From Calliopsis andreniformis (Eukaryota; Arthropoda; Insecta; Hymenoptera; Andrenidae): a stretch of 64,000 nt of DNA. Positions 25,601 through 38,582 of this stretch are shown here, piece by piece; position 1 is the stretch's first letter; each line of letters starts with the position of its first letter. Below the pieces are notes generated by a model that worked only from the letters and a program-made list of their open reading frames with translations, ran no database searches and was not told the DNA's origin. Made by a program: the position numbers and the translations under genes. Where the stretch lies: assembly GCF_051401765.1 (NCBI RefSeq), contig NW_027480601.1:62001-126000 (forward strand). The letters run 5' to 3'.

Positions 25601-28600
25601 CAATACTCAATACTCAATCTGCAATCTTCAAATCGCTATCCACAAACATCAATTCTGAATCCTCAATCCTCAATCTTCAATCCTCAATATTTAATCTTCA
25701 ATCCTCAATTCTCAAACTTCAATCCTCAATACTGAATCTTCAATCCTCAATCCTCAATCCTCAATCCTCAATCTTCAATCCTCAATACACAATCTCAAAT
25801 CCTCAACCCTCAATCCTCAATCTTCAATGCACAATCCTCAATCCTCAATCCTCAATCCTCAATACTCAACCATCATTAATTCTCAATTCTCAATAGAATA
25901 TCCTGAATTCTCAGGATTCAATACTCAAACCTCAATCCTCAACCCTCAGCTCTCATCCTCCATCCTCAATCCTCAATCCTCAATCCTCAATCTTCAATCC
26001 TCAATACTCAATCTTCAATTCTCAATCCTCAATCCTCAATCCTCATAACTCAATCCTGAGTCATGAATACTCAATCTTCAATACTCAATCATCAATCCTC
26101 AATCCTCAATCCTCAATCCTAAATCCTCAATCCTAATTCCCCAAACCTCTATCCTTAACCCTCAGTCCTCATCCTCAATTCTCAATACACAATCGTCAAT
26201 CCTCACTCCTCAATCATCAATCCTCAATCTTCAATACTCAATCCTCAATCCTCAATCCTCAATCCTCAATCCTCAATCCTCAAACCTCAGTCCTCAATCC
26301 TCAGTCATGAGTACTCAATCTTCAATACTCAATCCTCAATCCTCAATCCTCAATCCTCAAACCTCAATCCTCAATCCTCAATCATCATTCCCCAAAACCT
26401 CAATACTCAATCCTCAATCCTCAATCTTCAATCCTCAATATTTAATCTTCAATCCTGAATCCTCAATCCTCAATCCTCAATCCTCAATCCTCAATCCTCA
26501 ATCCTCAATCTTCAATCCTCAATACTCAATCTTCAATCCTCAATCCTCAATCCTCAATCCTCAATCCTCATTCTCCAATCCTCAATTCCAAAACCTCAAT
26601 CTTCAATCCTCAATCCTCAATCCTCAATTCTCAAACCTCAATCCTCTATCCTCACACCTCAAACATCAATACTCAACCCTCAATCCTCAACCCTCAGCCC
26701 GCATCCTCCATCCTCAATACTCGATCCTCAATCCTCAATACTCGATCCTCAATCCTCAATCTTCAATCCTCAATACTCAATCTTCAATCCTCAATCCTCA
26801 ATCCTCAAACCTCAGTCCTCAATACTCAGTCATGAATACTCAATCTTCAATACTCAACCCTCAATCCTCAATCCTCAATCCTCAATCCTCAATCCTCAAC
26901 CCTCAATCCTCATTCGTCAATAATCAATACCCAATCCTCAATCTTCAATCCTCAATCCTCAATCCTCAATTCTCAATCCTCAATCCTCAATCCTCAGACC
27001 TCAAACAGCAATACTCAACCCTCAGTCCTCGTCCTCAATACACAACCATCAATACTCCATCGTCAATCTTCAATCTTCAATATTCAATCTTCAGTGCTCA
27101 ATCCTCAATCCTCGATCCTCAATCCTAAATCCTCAATATTCAAACAGCAATACCCAATCCTCAATCTTCAATCCGCAATCCTCAATCATCAATCCTCAAT
27201 CCTCAATCCTCAATCCTCAATCCTCAGACCTCAAACCTCAAACCTGAATCCCCAATCCTGAATCCTCAATCTTCAGACCTCAGTCCTCAACAATCAGTTG
27301 TCAATTCACAATCCTCAATAGAAGATCATCAATTCACAGCTTTCAATACACAATACTCAATCTGCAATCTTCAAATCTCTATCCACAAACATCAATTCTC
27401 ATCACTCAACCCTCAACACTCAGTCCCCAATCCTCAATATTCAATCCTCAATTCTCAATCTTCAATCCTACAATCCTCAACCTTCAATCCTCAATACTCA
27501 GTCTTCAATGCTCAATCCTGAATCCTCAATCCTCAATCCTCAATCCCCAATCTTCAATCCTCAATACTCAATCACCAATCCTCAATCCTCAATCCTCAAT
27601 CCTCAATCATCAATCCTCAATCATCAATCCTCAATCTTCAATACTCAATCCTCAATCCTCAATCCTCAATCCTCAATACTCAACCATCAATCCTCAATTC
27701 CCAATACTCAATAGAGTATCCTGAATTCTCAGGATTCTATACTCAAACCTCAATCCTCAACCCTCAGTAATCAACCCTCAATCCTCAATTCTCAATCCTC
27801 AATCTTCAGTCCTCAATCCTCAATCCTCAATCCTCAATCCTCAATCCTCAGTTTTCAGTCCTCAAACCTCAATCCTCAACCCTCAGACCTCATCCTCATT
27901 CCTCAATTCTCAATCCTCAATCCTCAGTCCTCAGTCCTCAAAGTTCTATCCTCAAACCTCAGCCCTCTTCGTCAATCCTCAATCCTCAATACTCAATCCT
28001 CAGCCTTCAATCCTCAATACTCAATCTTCAATCCTCAATCCTCAGTCCTCAAACCTCAATTCTGAATCCTCAGTCCTGAATCCTCAACCTTCAGCCCTCA
28101 GTCCTCAATAATCAGTTGTCAATCCTCAATCCTCAATAGAATATCGTCAATTCTCAGTTTTCAATACTCAATACTCAATCTGCAATCTTCAAATCGCTAT
28201 CCACAAACATCAATTCTGAATCCTCAATCCTCAATCTTCAATCCTCAATATTTAATCTTCAATCCTCAATTCTCAAACTTCAATCCTCAATACTGAATCT
28301 TCAATCCTCAATCCTCAATCCTCAATCCTCAATCTTCAATCCTCAATACACAATCTCAAATCCTCAACCCTCAATCCTCAATCCTTAATCCTCAATCCTC
28401 AATCCTCAATCATCAATCCTCAATCTTCAATGCTCAATCCTCAATCTTCAATCCTCAATCCTCAGTCCTCAATCCTCAATCTTCAATCCTCAATCCTCAG
28501 TCCTCAATCCTCAATCCTCAATTCTCAATCGTCAATCCTCAATACCCAATCCTCAATTTTCAATCCTCAATCCCCAATCATCAATCCTCAATTTTCAATC

Positions 28601-28670
28601 CTCAATCCTCAATCCTCAATCCTCAGTCCTCAATCCTCAGTCCTCAATCTTCAATCCTCAATACTCAATC

Positions 28671-28745
28671 TTCTGTAATCAATCCTCAATTCTCAATCCT
28701 CAATACTCAATCCTCAATCGTCAATCCTCAATCCCCAATCCTCAA
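28671..28745 (+). repeat. TTCTGTAATC module (representative; about 13 copies)
   Basis: TTCTGTAATCAATCC is followed by CAATTCTC and CAATCGTC heptamers. Copies were noted near 28,673, 39,607, 41,190, 42,035, 43,257, 48,379, 50,168, 50,423, 54,473, 56,262, 56,517, 61,232 and 61,494. It is absent from the first 28 kb, which makes it a marker for Domains II and III. Confidence 0.75.
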
Positions 28746-29858
28746 TCTGCAATCCTCAATGCTCAATCCTCAATCCTCAATCTTCAATCCACAATACTCA
28801 ATGTTCAATCATCAATCCTCAATCCTCAATCCTCAATCCTCAATCCTCAATCCTCAATCCTCAATCCTCAATCTTCAATCATCAATACTCAGTCTTCAAT
28901 CCTCAATCCTCAATCCTCAATCCTCAATCCTCATTCGTCAATAATCAATACCCAATCCTCAATCTTCAATCCTCAATCCTCAATCCTCAATCCTCAATTC
29001 TCAATCCTCAATCCTCAATCCTCAGACCTCAAACAGCAATACTCAACCCTCAGTCCTCGTCCTCAATACACAACCATCAATACTCAATCGTCAATCTTCA
29101 ATCTTCAATATTCAATCTTCAGTCCTCAATCCTCAATCCTCGATCCTCAGTCCTAAATCCTCAATATTCAAACAGCAATACCCAATCCTCAATCTTCAAT
29201 CCGCAATCCTCAATCATCAATCCTCAATCCTCAATCCTCAATCCTCAATCCTCAATCCTCAATCCTCAGTCCTCAAACCTCAAACCTGAATCCCCAATCC
29301 TGAATCCTCAATTTTCAGACCTCAGTCCTCAACAATCAGTTGTCAATTCACAATCCTCAATAGAAGATCATCAATTCACAGTTTTCAATACTCAACCCCA
29401 TTCTTCAATCTTCAAATCTCAATCCACAAACATCAATTCTTATCACTCAACCATCAACACTCAGTCCTCAATCTTCAATCCTCAATCCCCAATCCTCAAT
29501 CTTCAATCCTCAATCCTCAATCACCAATCCTCAACCTCAATTATCAACACACAACCCTCAACCATCAATCCTCAATACTCAACCATCAATCCTCAATTCT
29601 CAATACTCAATAGAATGTCCTGAATTCTCATGGTTTGATACTCATCCACAAAATTCAATAATCAAACCTCAGTCCTCAAACATCAATTCTCAACACTCTA
29701 TCCTCAATACTCAGTCCTCTCTCTTCAATCCTCTATCCTCAATCCTCAATCCTCAAGCGTCAATCCTCAATCCTCAATCCTCAACCATCAATCCTCAGTC
29801 CTCAAACTTCAATCCGGGGTCCTTAATCCTGAATCCTCAACCTTCAGCCGACGGTCCC

Positions 29859-30003
29859 CAACAATTAATTGTCAATCCACAATCCTCAATAGAATATCCT
29901 CAATTCATAGTTCTCAATACTCAATCCCCATTCTACAATCTTCAAATCTCAATCCACAAACATCAATTGTCGTCACTCAACCCGCAACACTCAGGCCCCA
30001 ATC
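29859..30003 (+). repeat. Dyad cassette, delta subfamily (3 copies)
   Basis: The start contains the perfect 12-base palindrome ACAATTAATTGT (29,861-29,872 and 32,742-32,753). It is preceded by CCGACGGTCCCC, the most CG-rich spot in the window. Starts: 29,859, 32,740 and 37,064. The third copy has lost the palindrome (AATTAACTCTC). The body has CATTCTACAATC and TTGTCGTCACTC. Confidence 0.82.
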
Positions 30004-30484
30004 CTCAATATTCAATCCTCAATCCTCAATCCTCAATCCACAATCCTCAACCTTCGATCCTCAATACTCACTCTTCAATGCTCATTCCTCAATCCTCAAT
30101 CCTCAACACTCAATCCTCAATCCTCAATCCTCAGACCTCAAACATCAATACTCAACCCTCACTCCTCGTCCTCAATCCACAACCCTCAATCCTCAATCCT
30201 CAGTCCTCAATCCTCAATCCTCAATCCTCAAACCTCAATCCTCAACCGTCAGTCCTCGTTCTCAATCCTCAAATATCAACCCTCAATCCTTAATCTTCAA
30301 TCATCAATAATCAATCTTCAATTCTCAATCCTCAACCCTCAATCCTCAATCCTCAATCCTCAATATTCAACACACAACCGTCAACCATCAATCATCAATA
30401 CTCAACCATCAATACTCAATTCTCAATACTCAATAGAATATCCTGAATTCTCATGGTTCAATACTCAATCCACAAAATTCAATA

Positions 30485-31432
30485 ATGAAATCTCAATACT
30501 CAAACATCAATTCTCAACACACAATCCTCAATACTCAGTCCTCTCTGTTCAATCCTCCATCCTCAATCCTCAATCCTCAAGCGTCAATCCTCAATCCTCA
30601 ATCCTCAACCCTCAATCCTCAGTCCTCTAACTTCAATCCGGAATCCTCAATCCTGAATCCTCAATCTTCACCCGTCAGTCGTCAGCAATCAATTGTCAAT
30701 CATCAATCCTCAATAGAATATCCTCAATTCACAGCTTTCAATACTCAATCCCCATTCTTCAATCGTCAAATCTCAATCCACAAACATCAATTCTCATCAC
30801 TCAACCCACAACACTCAGTCCTCAATCTTCAATCTTCAATCCTCAATCCTCAATCTTCAATCCTCAATACTCAATCTTCAATCCACAATCCTCAATCCTC
30901 ATTTCTCAATCCTCAATCCTCAGTCCTCAGTCCTCAAACCTCAATCCTCTACCCTCATCCCTCATCCTCAATCCTCAATCGACAATCCGCAATCCTCAAT
31001 CTTCAATCCTCAATCCTCAATCCTCAATCCTCAATCCTCAATCCTCAGTCCTCAAACCTCAATCCAGAATCCTCAATCCTGAATCCTCAATCTTCAGCCC
31101 TCAGTCCACAACAATCCGTTGTTAATCCTCAATCCTCAATAGAATATCCTCAATTCACAGTTTTCAATACTCAACACTCAATCTGCAATCTTCAAATCTC
31201 TATCCACAAACATCAATTTTCATCACTCAACCCTCAACACTCAGTCCTCAATTTTCAATCCTCAATCCTCAATTCTCAATCTTCAATCCTCAATACTGAA
31301 TCTTCATTCCTCAATCCTCAATCCTCAATCCTCAATTCTCAATCCTCAATCCTCAATCCTCAATCTTCAATCCTCAATCCTCAATCCTCAATTCTCAATC
31401 CTCAATCCTCAGTCCTCAGTCCTCTAACCTGA
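30485..31432 (+). other. Open frame of 315 codons; judged non-coding
   Basis: The start codon is a single-base variant (AATAATGAAATC). The duplicate copy 2,881 bases to the right reads AATAATCAAATC and so has no ATG. Loss of the start in a close duplicate, together with the pure heptad composition, argues against a protein product. Confidence 0.07.
30683..30815 (+). repeat. Dyad cassette, epsilon subfamily (3 copies)
   Basis: This subfamily begins CAGCAATCAATTGTCAAT and then has CATTCTTCAATCGTCAAATC. Starts: 30,683, 33,564 and 37,888. Each lies about 824 bases to the right of a delta cassette, which marks a delta-epsilon pair as the unit copied in Domain II. Confidence 0.8.
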
Positions 31433-32210
31433 ATCCTCAACCCTCAGCCCTCATCCTCAATCCTCAATCCTTAATCCTCAATCCTCAATTCTCAATCCTC
31501 AATCCACAATCCCCAACCTTCAATCCGCAATACTCAGTCTTCAATGCTCAATCCTCAATCCTCAATCCTCAACCTTCGATCCTCAATACTCACTCTTCAA
31601 TGCTCATTCCTCAATCCTCAATCCTCAATACTCAATCCTCAATCCTCAATCCTCAGACCTCAAACATCAATACTCAACCCTCAGTCCTCGTCCTCAATCC
31701 ACAACCCTCAATCCTCAATCCTCAGTCCTCAATCCTCAGTCCTCAGTCCTCTAACCTGAATCCTCAACCCTCAGCCCTCATCCTCAATCCTCAATCCTTA
31801 ATCCTCATTCCTCAATTCTCAATCCTCAATCTACAATCCTCAACCTTCAATCCGCAATACTCAGTCTTCAATGCTCAATCCTCAATCCTCAATCCTCAAC
31901 CTTCGATCCTCAATACTCACTCTTCAATGCTCATTCCTCAATCCTCAATCCTCAATACTCAACCATCAATCCTCAATTCCCAATACTCAATAGAGTATCC
32001 TGAATTCTCAGGATTCTATACTCAAACCTCAATCCTCAACACTCAGCCCTCATTCTCAACCCTCTATCGACAATCCTCAAACCTCAATCCTCAACCGTCA
32101 GTCCTCAAGCGTCAATCCTCAATCCTCGATCCTCAACCCTCAATCCTCAGTCTTGAAACCTCAATCCCGAATCCTCAATCCTGAATCCTCAATCGTCAGC
32201 CCTCAGTCCT

Positions 32211-32335
32211 CAAAAATCAATTTTCAATCCTCAATCGTCAATAGAATATCCTCAATTCACAGTTTTCAATACTCAACCCCATTCTTCAATCTTCAAATCT
32301 CAATCCACAAACATCAATTCTTATCACTCAACCAT
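32211..32335 (+). repeat. Dyad cassette, zeta form (single copy)
   Basis: It begins CAAAAATCAATTTTCAATCC, in which AAAAT and ATTTT flank CA. The body (CCCCATTCTTCAATC) is shared with the right half of the chimeric cassette at 29,330. The second arm position is A instead of C and its partner is T instead of G, so the stem is kept. Confidence 0.75.
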
Positions 32336-34441
32336 CAACACTCAGTCCTCAATCTTCAATCCTCAATCCCCAATCCTCAATCTTCAATCCTCAATCCTCA
32401 ATCACCAATCCTCAACCTCAATTATCAACACACAACCCTCAACCATCAATCCTCAATACTCAACCATCAATCCTCAATTCTCAATACTCAATAGAATGTC
32501 CTGAATTCTCATGGTTTAATACTCATCCACAAAATTCAATAATCAAACCTCAGTCCTCAAACATCAATTCTCAACACTCTATCCTCAATACTCAGTCCTC
32601 TCTCTTCAATCCTCTATCCTCGATCCTCAATCCTCAAGCGTCAATCCTCGATCCTCAATCCTCAACCATCAATCCTCAGTCCTCAAACTTCAATCCGGGG
32701 TCCTTAATCCTGAATCCTCAACCTTCAGCCGACGGTCCCCAACAATTAATTGTCAATCCACAATCCTCAATAGAATATCCTCAATTCATAGTTCTCAATA
32801 CTCAATCCCCATTCTACAATCTTCAAATCTCAATCCACAAACATCAATTGTCGTCACTCAACCCGCAACACTCAGGCCCCAATCCTCAATATTCAATCCT
32901 CAATCCTCAATCCTCAATCCACAATCCTCAACCTTCGATCCTCAATACTCACTCTTCAATGCTCATTCGTCAATCCTCAATCCTCAACACTCAATCCTCA
33001 ATCCTCAATCCTCAGACCTCAAACATCAATACTCAACCCTCAGTCCTCGTCCTCAATCCACAACCCTCAATCCTCAATCCTCAGTCCTCAATCCTCAATC
33101 CTCAATCCTCAAACCTCAATCGTCAACCGTCAGTCCTCGTCCTCAATCCTCAAATATCAACCCTCAATCCTTAATCTTCAATCATCAATAATCAATCTTC
33201 AATTCTCAATCCTCAACCCTCAATCCTCAATCCTCAATCCTCAATATTCAACACACAACCGTCAACCATCAATCATCAATACTCAACCATCAATACTCAA
33301 TTCTCAATACTCAATAGAATATCCTGAATTCTCATGGTTCAATACTCAATCCACAAAATTCAATAATCAAATCTCAATACTCAAACATCAATTCTCAACA
33401 CACAATCCTCAACACTCAGTCCTCTCTGTTCAATCCTCCATCCTCAATCCTCAATCCTCAAGCGTCAAACCTCAATCCTCAATCCTCAACCCTCAATCAT
33501 CAGTCCTCAAACTTCAATCCGGAATCCTCAATCCTGAATCCTCAATCTTCACCCGTCAGTCGTCAGCAATCAATTGTCAATCATCAGTCCTCAATAGAAT
33601 ATCCTCAATTCACAGCTTTCAATACTCAATCCCCATTCTTCAATCGTCAAATCTCAATCCACAAACATCAATTCTCATCACTCAACCCACAACACTCAGT
33701 CCTCAATCTTCAATCTTCAATCCTCAATCCTCAATCTTCAATCCTCAATACTCAATCTTCAATCCTCAATCCTCAATCCTCATTTCTCAATCCTCAATCC
33801 TCAGTCCTCAGTCCTCAAACCTCAATCCTCTACCCTCATCCCTCATCCTCAATCCTCAATCGACAATCCGCAATCCTCAATCTTCAATCCTCAATCCTCA
33901 ATCCTCAATACTCAATCCTCAATCCTCAGTCCTCAAACCTCAATCCTGAATCCTCAATCCTGAATCCTCAATCTTCAGCCCTCAGTCCACAACAATCCGT
34001 TGTTAATCCTCAATCCTCAATAGAATATCCTCAATTCACAGTTTTCAATACTCAACACTCAATCTGCAATCTTCAAATCTCTATCCACAAACATCAATTT
34101 TCATCACTCAACCCTCAACACTCAGTCCTCAATTTTCAATCCTCAATCCTCAATTCTCAATCTTCAATCCTCGATACTGAATCTTCAATCCTCAATCCTC
34201 AATCCTCAATCCTCAATTCTCAATCCTCAATCCTCAATCCTCAATCTTCAATCCTCAATCCTCAATCCTCAATTCTCAATCCTCAATCCTCAGTCCTCAG
34301 TCCTCTAACCTGAATCCTAAACCCTCAGCCCTCATCCTCAATCCTCAATCCTTAATCCTCAATCCTCAATTCTCAATCCTCAATCCACAATCCTCAACCT
34401 TCAATCCGCAATACTCAGTCTTCAATGCTCAATCCTCAATA
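32253..34441 (+). repeat. 2,881-bp-period duplication, right copy
   Basis: This copy carries delta 32,740, epsilon 33,564 and beta 33,990 in the same order. A base change converts CAATAATGAAATC (left copy, ~30,482) to CAATAATCAAATC here. That removes the ATG which opens a long frame in the left copy. Confidence 0.82.
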
Positions 34442-37268
34442 CTCAATCCTCAATACTCAATCCTCAATCGTCAATCTTCAGTCCTCAATCCTCAATTCTC
34501 AATCCTCAATCCTCAATCCTCAGACCTCAAACAGCAATACTCAACCCTCAGTCCTCGTCCTCAATACACAACCATCAATAATCAATCGTCAATCTTCAAT
34601 CTTCAATATTCAATCTTCAGTCATCAATCCTCAATCCTCGATCCCCAATCCTAAATCCTCAATATTCAAACAGCAATACCCAATCCTCAATCTTCAATCC
34701 GCAATCCTCAATCATCAATCCTCAATCCTCAATCCTCAATCCTCAATCCTCAGACCTCAAACCTCAAACCTGAATCCCCAATCCTGAATCCTCAATCTTC
34801 AGACCTCAGTCCTCAACAATCAGTTGTCAATTCACAATCCTCAATAGAAGATCATCAATTCACAGTTTTCAATACACAATACTCAATCTGCAATCTTCAA
34901 ATCTCTATCCACAAACATCAATTCTCATCATTCAGCCCTCAACACTCAGTCCCCAATCCTCAATCTTCAATCCTCAACCCTCAAACCGCAATCCTCAATA
35001 CTCAACCTTCAATACTCAATACTCAATCATCAATGCTCAAACTTCAATCCTCAATCCTCAATCCTCAATCCTCAATCCTCAATCATCAATCTTCAATCCT
35101 CAATACCCAATCTTCAATCCTCAATCCTCAATCCTCAATCCTCAATACTCAATCCTCAATACTCAACAGACAACCTTCAATCCTCAATACTCAATCTTCA
35201 ATCCTCAATCCTCAATCCTCAATCCTCAATCCTCATTCTTCAATCCTCAATACCCAATCCTCAATCTTCAATCCTCAATCCTCAATCCTCAATCCTCAGT
35301 CCTCAATCCTCAATCCTCAATGCTCACTCCTCATTCTTCAATCCTCAATACCCAATCCTCAATCTTCAATCCTCAATCCTCAATCCTCAATTCTCAATCC
35401 TCAATCCTCAATCGTCAGAACTCAAACATCAATACTCAACCCTGAGTCCTCGTCCTCAATCCACAACCCTCAATCCTCAATCCTCAATCTTCAATCCTCA
35501 ATCCATAATCCTCAATCCTCAATCCTCAATCCTCAGTCCTCAATTCTCAATCCTCAATCCTCAGTCCTCAGGCCTCTAACCTGAATCCTCAACCCTCAGC
35601 CCTCATCCTCAATCCTCAATTCTCAATCCTTAATCCTCAGTCTTCAATCCTCAATACTCAATCTTCAATCCTCAGTCCTCAGTCCTCAAACCTCAATTCT
35701 GAATCCTCAATCCTGAATCCTCAATCTTCAGCCCTCAGTCCACAACGATCTGTTGTTAATCCTCAGTCCTCAATAGAATATCCTTAATTCACAGTTTTCA
35801 TTACTCTATACTCAATCTGCAATCTTCAAATCTCTATCCACAAACATCAATTCTCATCACTCAACCCTCAACACTCAGTCCCCAATCCTCAATATTCAAT
35901 CCTCAATTCTCAACCCTCAATCCTACAATCCTCAACCTTCAATCCTCAATACTCAGTCTTCAATGCTCAATCCTCAATCCTCAATCCTCAATCCTCAATA
36001 TTCAACACAAAACCCTCAACCATCAATCCTCAATACTCAACCATCAATCCTCAGTTCTCAATACTCAATAGAATGTCCTGAATTCTCATGATTCAATACT
36101 CAATCATCAATATTCAATAATCAAATCTCAATCCTCGAACATCAATACTCAACACTGAATCCTCAATACTCAGTCCTCTCTCTTCAATCCTCCATCCTCA
36201 ATCCCCAATCCTCAAGCGTCAATCCTCAATACTCAATACTCAGCCCTCAATTCTCAGTCCTCAAACCTCAATCCGGAATCCTCAATCCTGAATCCTCAAT
36301 CCTCAATCCTCAATCCCCAATCTTCAATCCTCAATACTCAATCACCAATCCTCAATCCTCAATCCTCAATCCTCAATCATCAATCCTCAATCATCAATCC
36401 TCAATCTTCAATACTCAATCCTCAATCCTCAATCCTCAATCCTCAATACTCAACCATCAATCCTCAATTCCCAATACTCAATAGAGTATCCTGAATTCTC
36501 AGGATTCTATACTCAAACCTCAATCCTCAACCCTCAGCCCTCATTCTCAATCCTCTATCCACAATCCTCAAACCTCAATCCTCAACCGTCAGTCCTCAAG
36601 CGTCAATCCTCAATCCTCAATCCTCAACCCTCAATCCTCAATCCTCAATTCTCAAACCTCAATACTCAATCCTCAATCGTGAATCCTCAATCCCCAATCC
36701 TCAATCTTCAATCCTCAATCCTCAATCACCAATCCTCAACCTCAATTATCAACACACAACCCTCAACCATCAATCCTCAATACTCCACCATCAATCCTCA
36801 ATTCGCAATACTCAATAGAATGTCCTGAATTCTCATGGTTTAATACTCATCCACAAAATTCAATAATCAAACCTCAGTCCTCAAACATCAATTCTCAACA
36901 CTCTATACTCAATACTCAGTCCTCTCTCTTCAATCCTCCATCCTCAATCCTCAATCCTCAAGCGTCAATCCTCAATCCTCAATCCTCAACCATCAATCCT
37001 CAGTCCTCAAACTTCAATCCGGAGTCCTCAATCCTGAATCGTCAACCTTCAGCCGACGGTCCCCAACAATTAACTCTCAATCCACAACACTCAATAGAAT
37101 ATCCTCAATTCATAGTTCTCAATACTCAATCCCCATTCTACAATCTTCAAATCTCAATCCACAAACATCAATTATCGTCACTCAACCCGCAACACTCAGG
37201 CCCCAATACTCAATATTCAATCCTCAATCCTCAATCCTCAATCCACAATCCTCAACCTTCGATTCTCA

Positions 37269-38582
37269 ATGCTCACTCTTCGATGCTCATTCCTCAATCC
37301 TCAATCCTCAATACTCAATCCTCAATCCTCAATCCTCAGACCTCAGACATCAATACTCAACCCTCAGTCCTCGTCCTCAATCCACAACCCTCAATCCTCA
37401 ATCCTCAGTCCTCAATCCTCAATCCTCAATCCTCAAACCTCATTACTCAACCGTCAGTCCTCGTCCTCAATCCTCAAATATCAACCCTCAATCCTTAATC
37501 TTCAATCATCAATACTCAATCTTCAATTCTCAATCCTCAATCCTCAATCCTCAATCCTCAATCCTCAATATTTAACACACAACCGTCAACCATCAATCCT
37601 CAATACTCAACCATCAATACTCAATTCTCAATACTCAATAGAGTATCCTGAATTCTCATGGTTCAATACTCAATCCACAAAATTCAATAATCAAATCTCA
37701 ATACTCAAACATCAATTCTCAACACTCAATCCTCAATACTCAGTCCTCTCTGTTCAATCCTCCATCCTCAATCCTCAGTCCTCAAGCGTCAATCCTCAAT
37801 ACTCAATCCTCAACCCTCAATCCTCAGTCCTCAAATTTCAATCCGGAATCCTCAATCCTGATTCCTCAATCTTCACCCGTCAGTCCTCAGCAATCAATTG
37901 TCAATCATCAATCCTCAATAGAATATCCTCAATTCACAGCTTTCAATACTCAATCCCCATTCTTCAATCGTCAAATCTCAATCCACAAACATCAATTCTC
38001 ATCACTCAACCCACAACACTCAGTCCTCAATCTTCAATCTTCAATCCTCAATCCTCAATCTTCAATCCTCAATACTCAATCTTCAATCCTCAATCCTCAA
38101 CTCTCAATCCTCAATACTCAATCCTCAAACCTCAATCCTCAATCCTCAGTCCCCAATCCTCATTCTTCAATCCTCAATACCCAATCCTCAATCTTCAATC
38201 CTCAATGCTCAATCCTCAATTCTCAATCCTCAATCCTCAATCCTCAGACCTCAAACGTCAATACTCAACCCTCAGTCCTCGTCCTCAATCCACAACACAC
38301 AATCCTCAATCCTCAGTCCTCAATGCTCACTCCTCATTCTTGAATCCTCAATACCCAATCCTCAATCTTCAATCCTTAATCCTCAATCCTCAATTCTCAA
38401 TCCTCAATCCTCAATCCTCAGAACTCAAACATCAATACTCAACCCTGAGTCCTCGTCCTCAATCCACAACCCTCAATCCTCAATCCTCAATCTACAATCC
38501 TCAATCCACAATCCTCAATCCTCCATCCTCAATCCTCAGTCCTCAATTCTCAATCCTCAATCCTCAGTCCTCAGTCCCCTAA
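37269..38582 (+). other. Open frame of 437 codons in Domain II; judged non-coding
   Basis: This is the longest open frame outside Domain I. It reads the same SSILNPQ-type heptads and runs straight through an epsilon cassette (37,888). The cassette is translated as if it were more of the same, with no change in composition or conservation that would suggest protein selection. The frame starts at an ATG made by GATGCTC, which is a chance heptamer variant. Confidence 0.08.

Larger units (their letters stand above)
1..28440 (+). repeat. Domain I: alpha/beta/gamma cassette satellite with CpG modules
   Basis: This part carries 18 of the 25 CCCGCATCC modules, 20 of the 28 hairpin modules, 9 of the 10 gamma cassettes, and alpha and beta cassettes. 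Blocks are shuffled duplicates of each other. Bases ~245-2,857 match ~11,873-14,485 at a shift of 11,628. Bases 1-2,228 match 15,618-17,845 at a shift of 15,617, and 18,859-21,086 beyond that. About 7.5-8.6 kb matches 10.4-11.5 kb at a shift of 2,913. About 23.5-25.1 kb matches 18.1-19.7 kb with shifts of 5,428, 5,407 and 5,386, which differ by exactly three heptamers. No gene is seen in it. Confidence 0.8.
29372..31560 (+). repeat. 2,881-bp-period duplication, left copy
   Basis: About 2.2 kb matches 32,253-34,441 at a shift of 2,881. It contains the delta cassette (29,859), epsilon cassette (30,683) and a beta cassette with CCGTTG (31,109). The ~690 bases between the copies (31,561-32,252) are not duplicated at this spacing. 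A partial third relative lies at ~36.7-38.1 kb (delta 37,064, epsilon 37,888). Confidence 0.82.
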
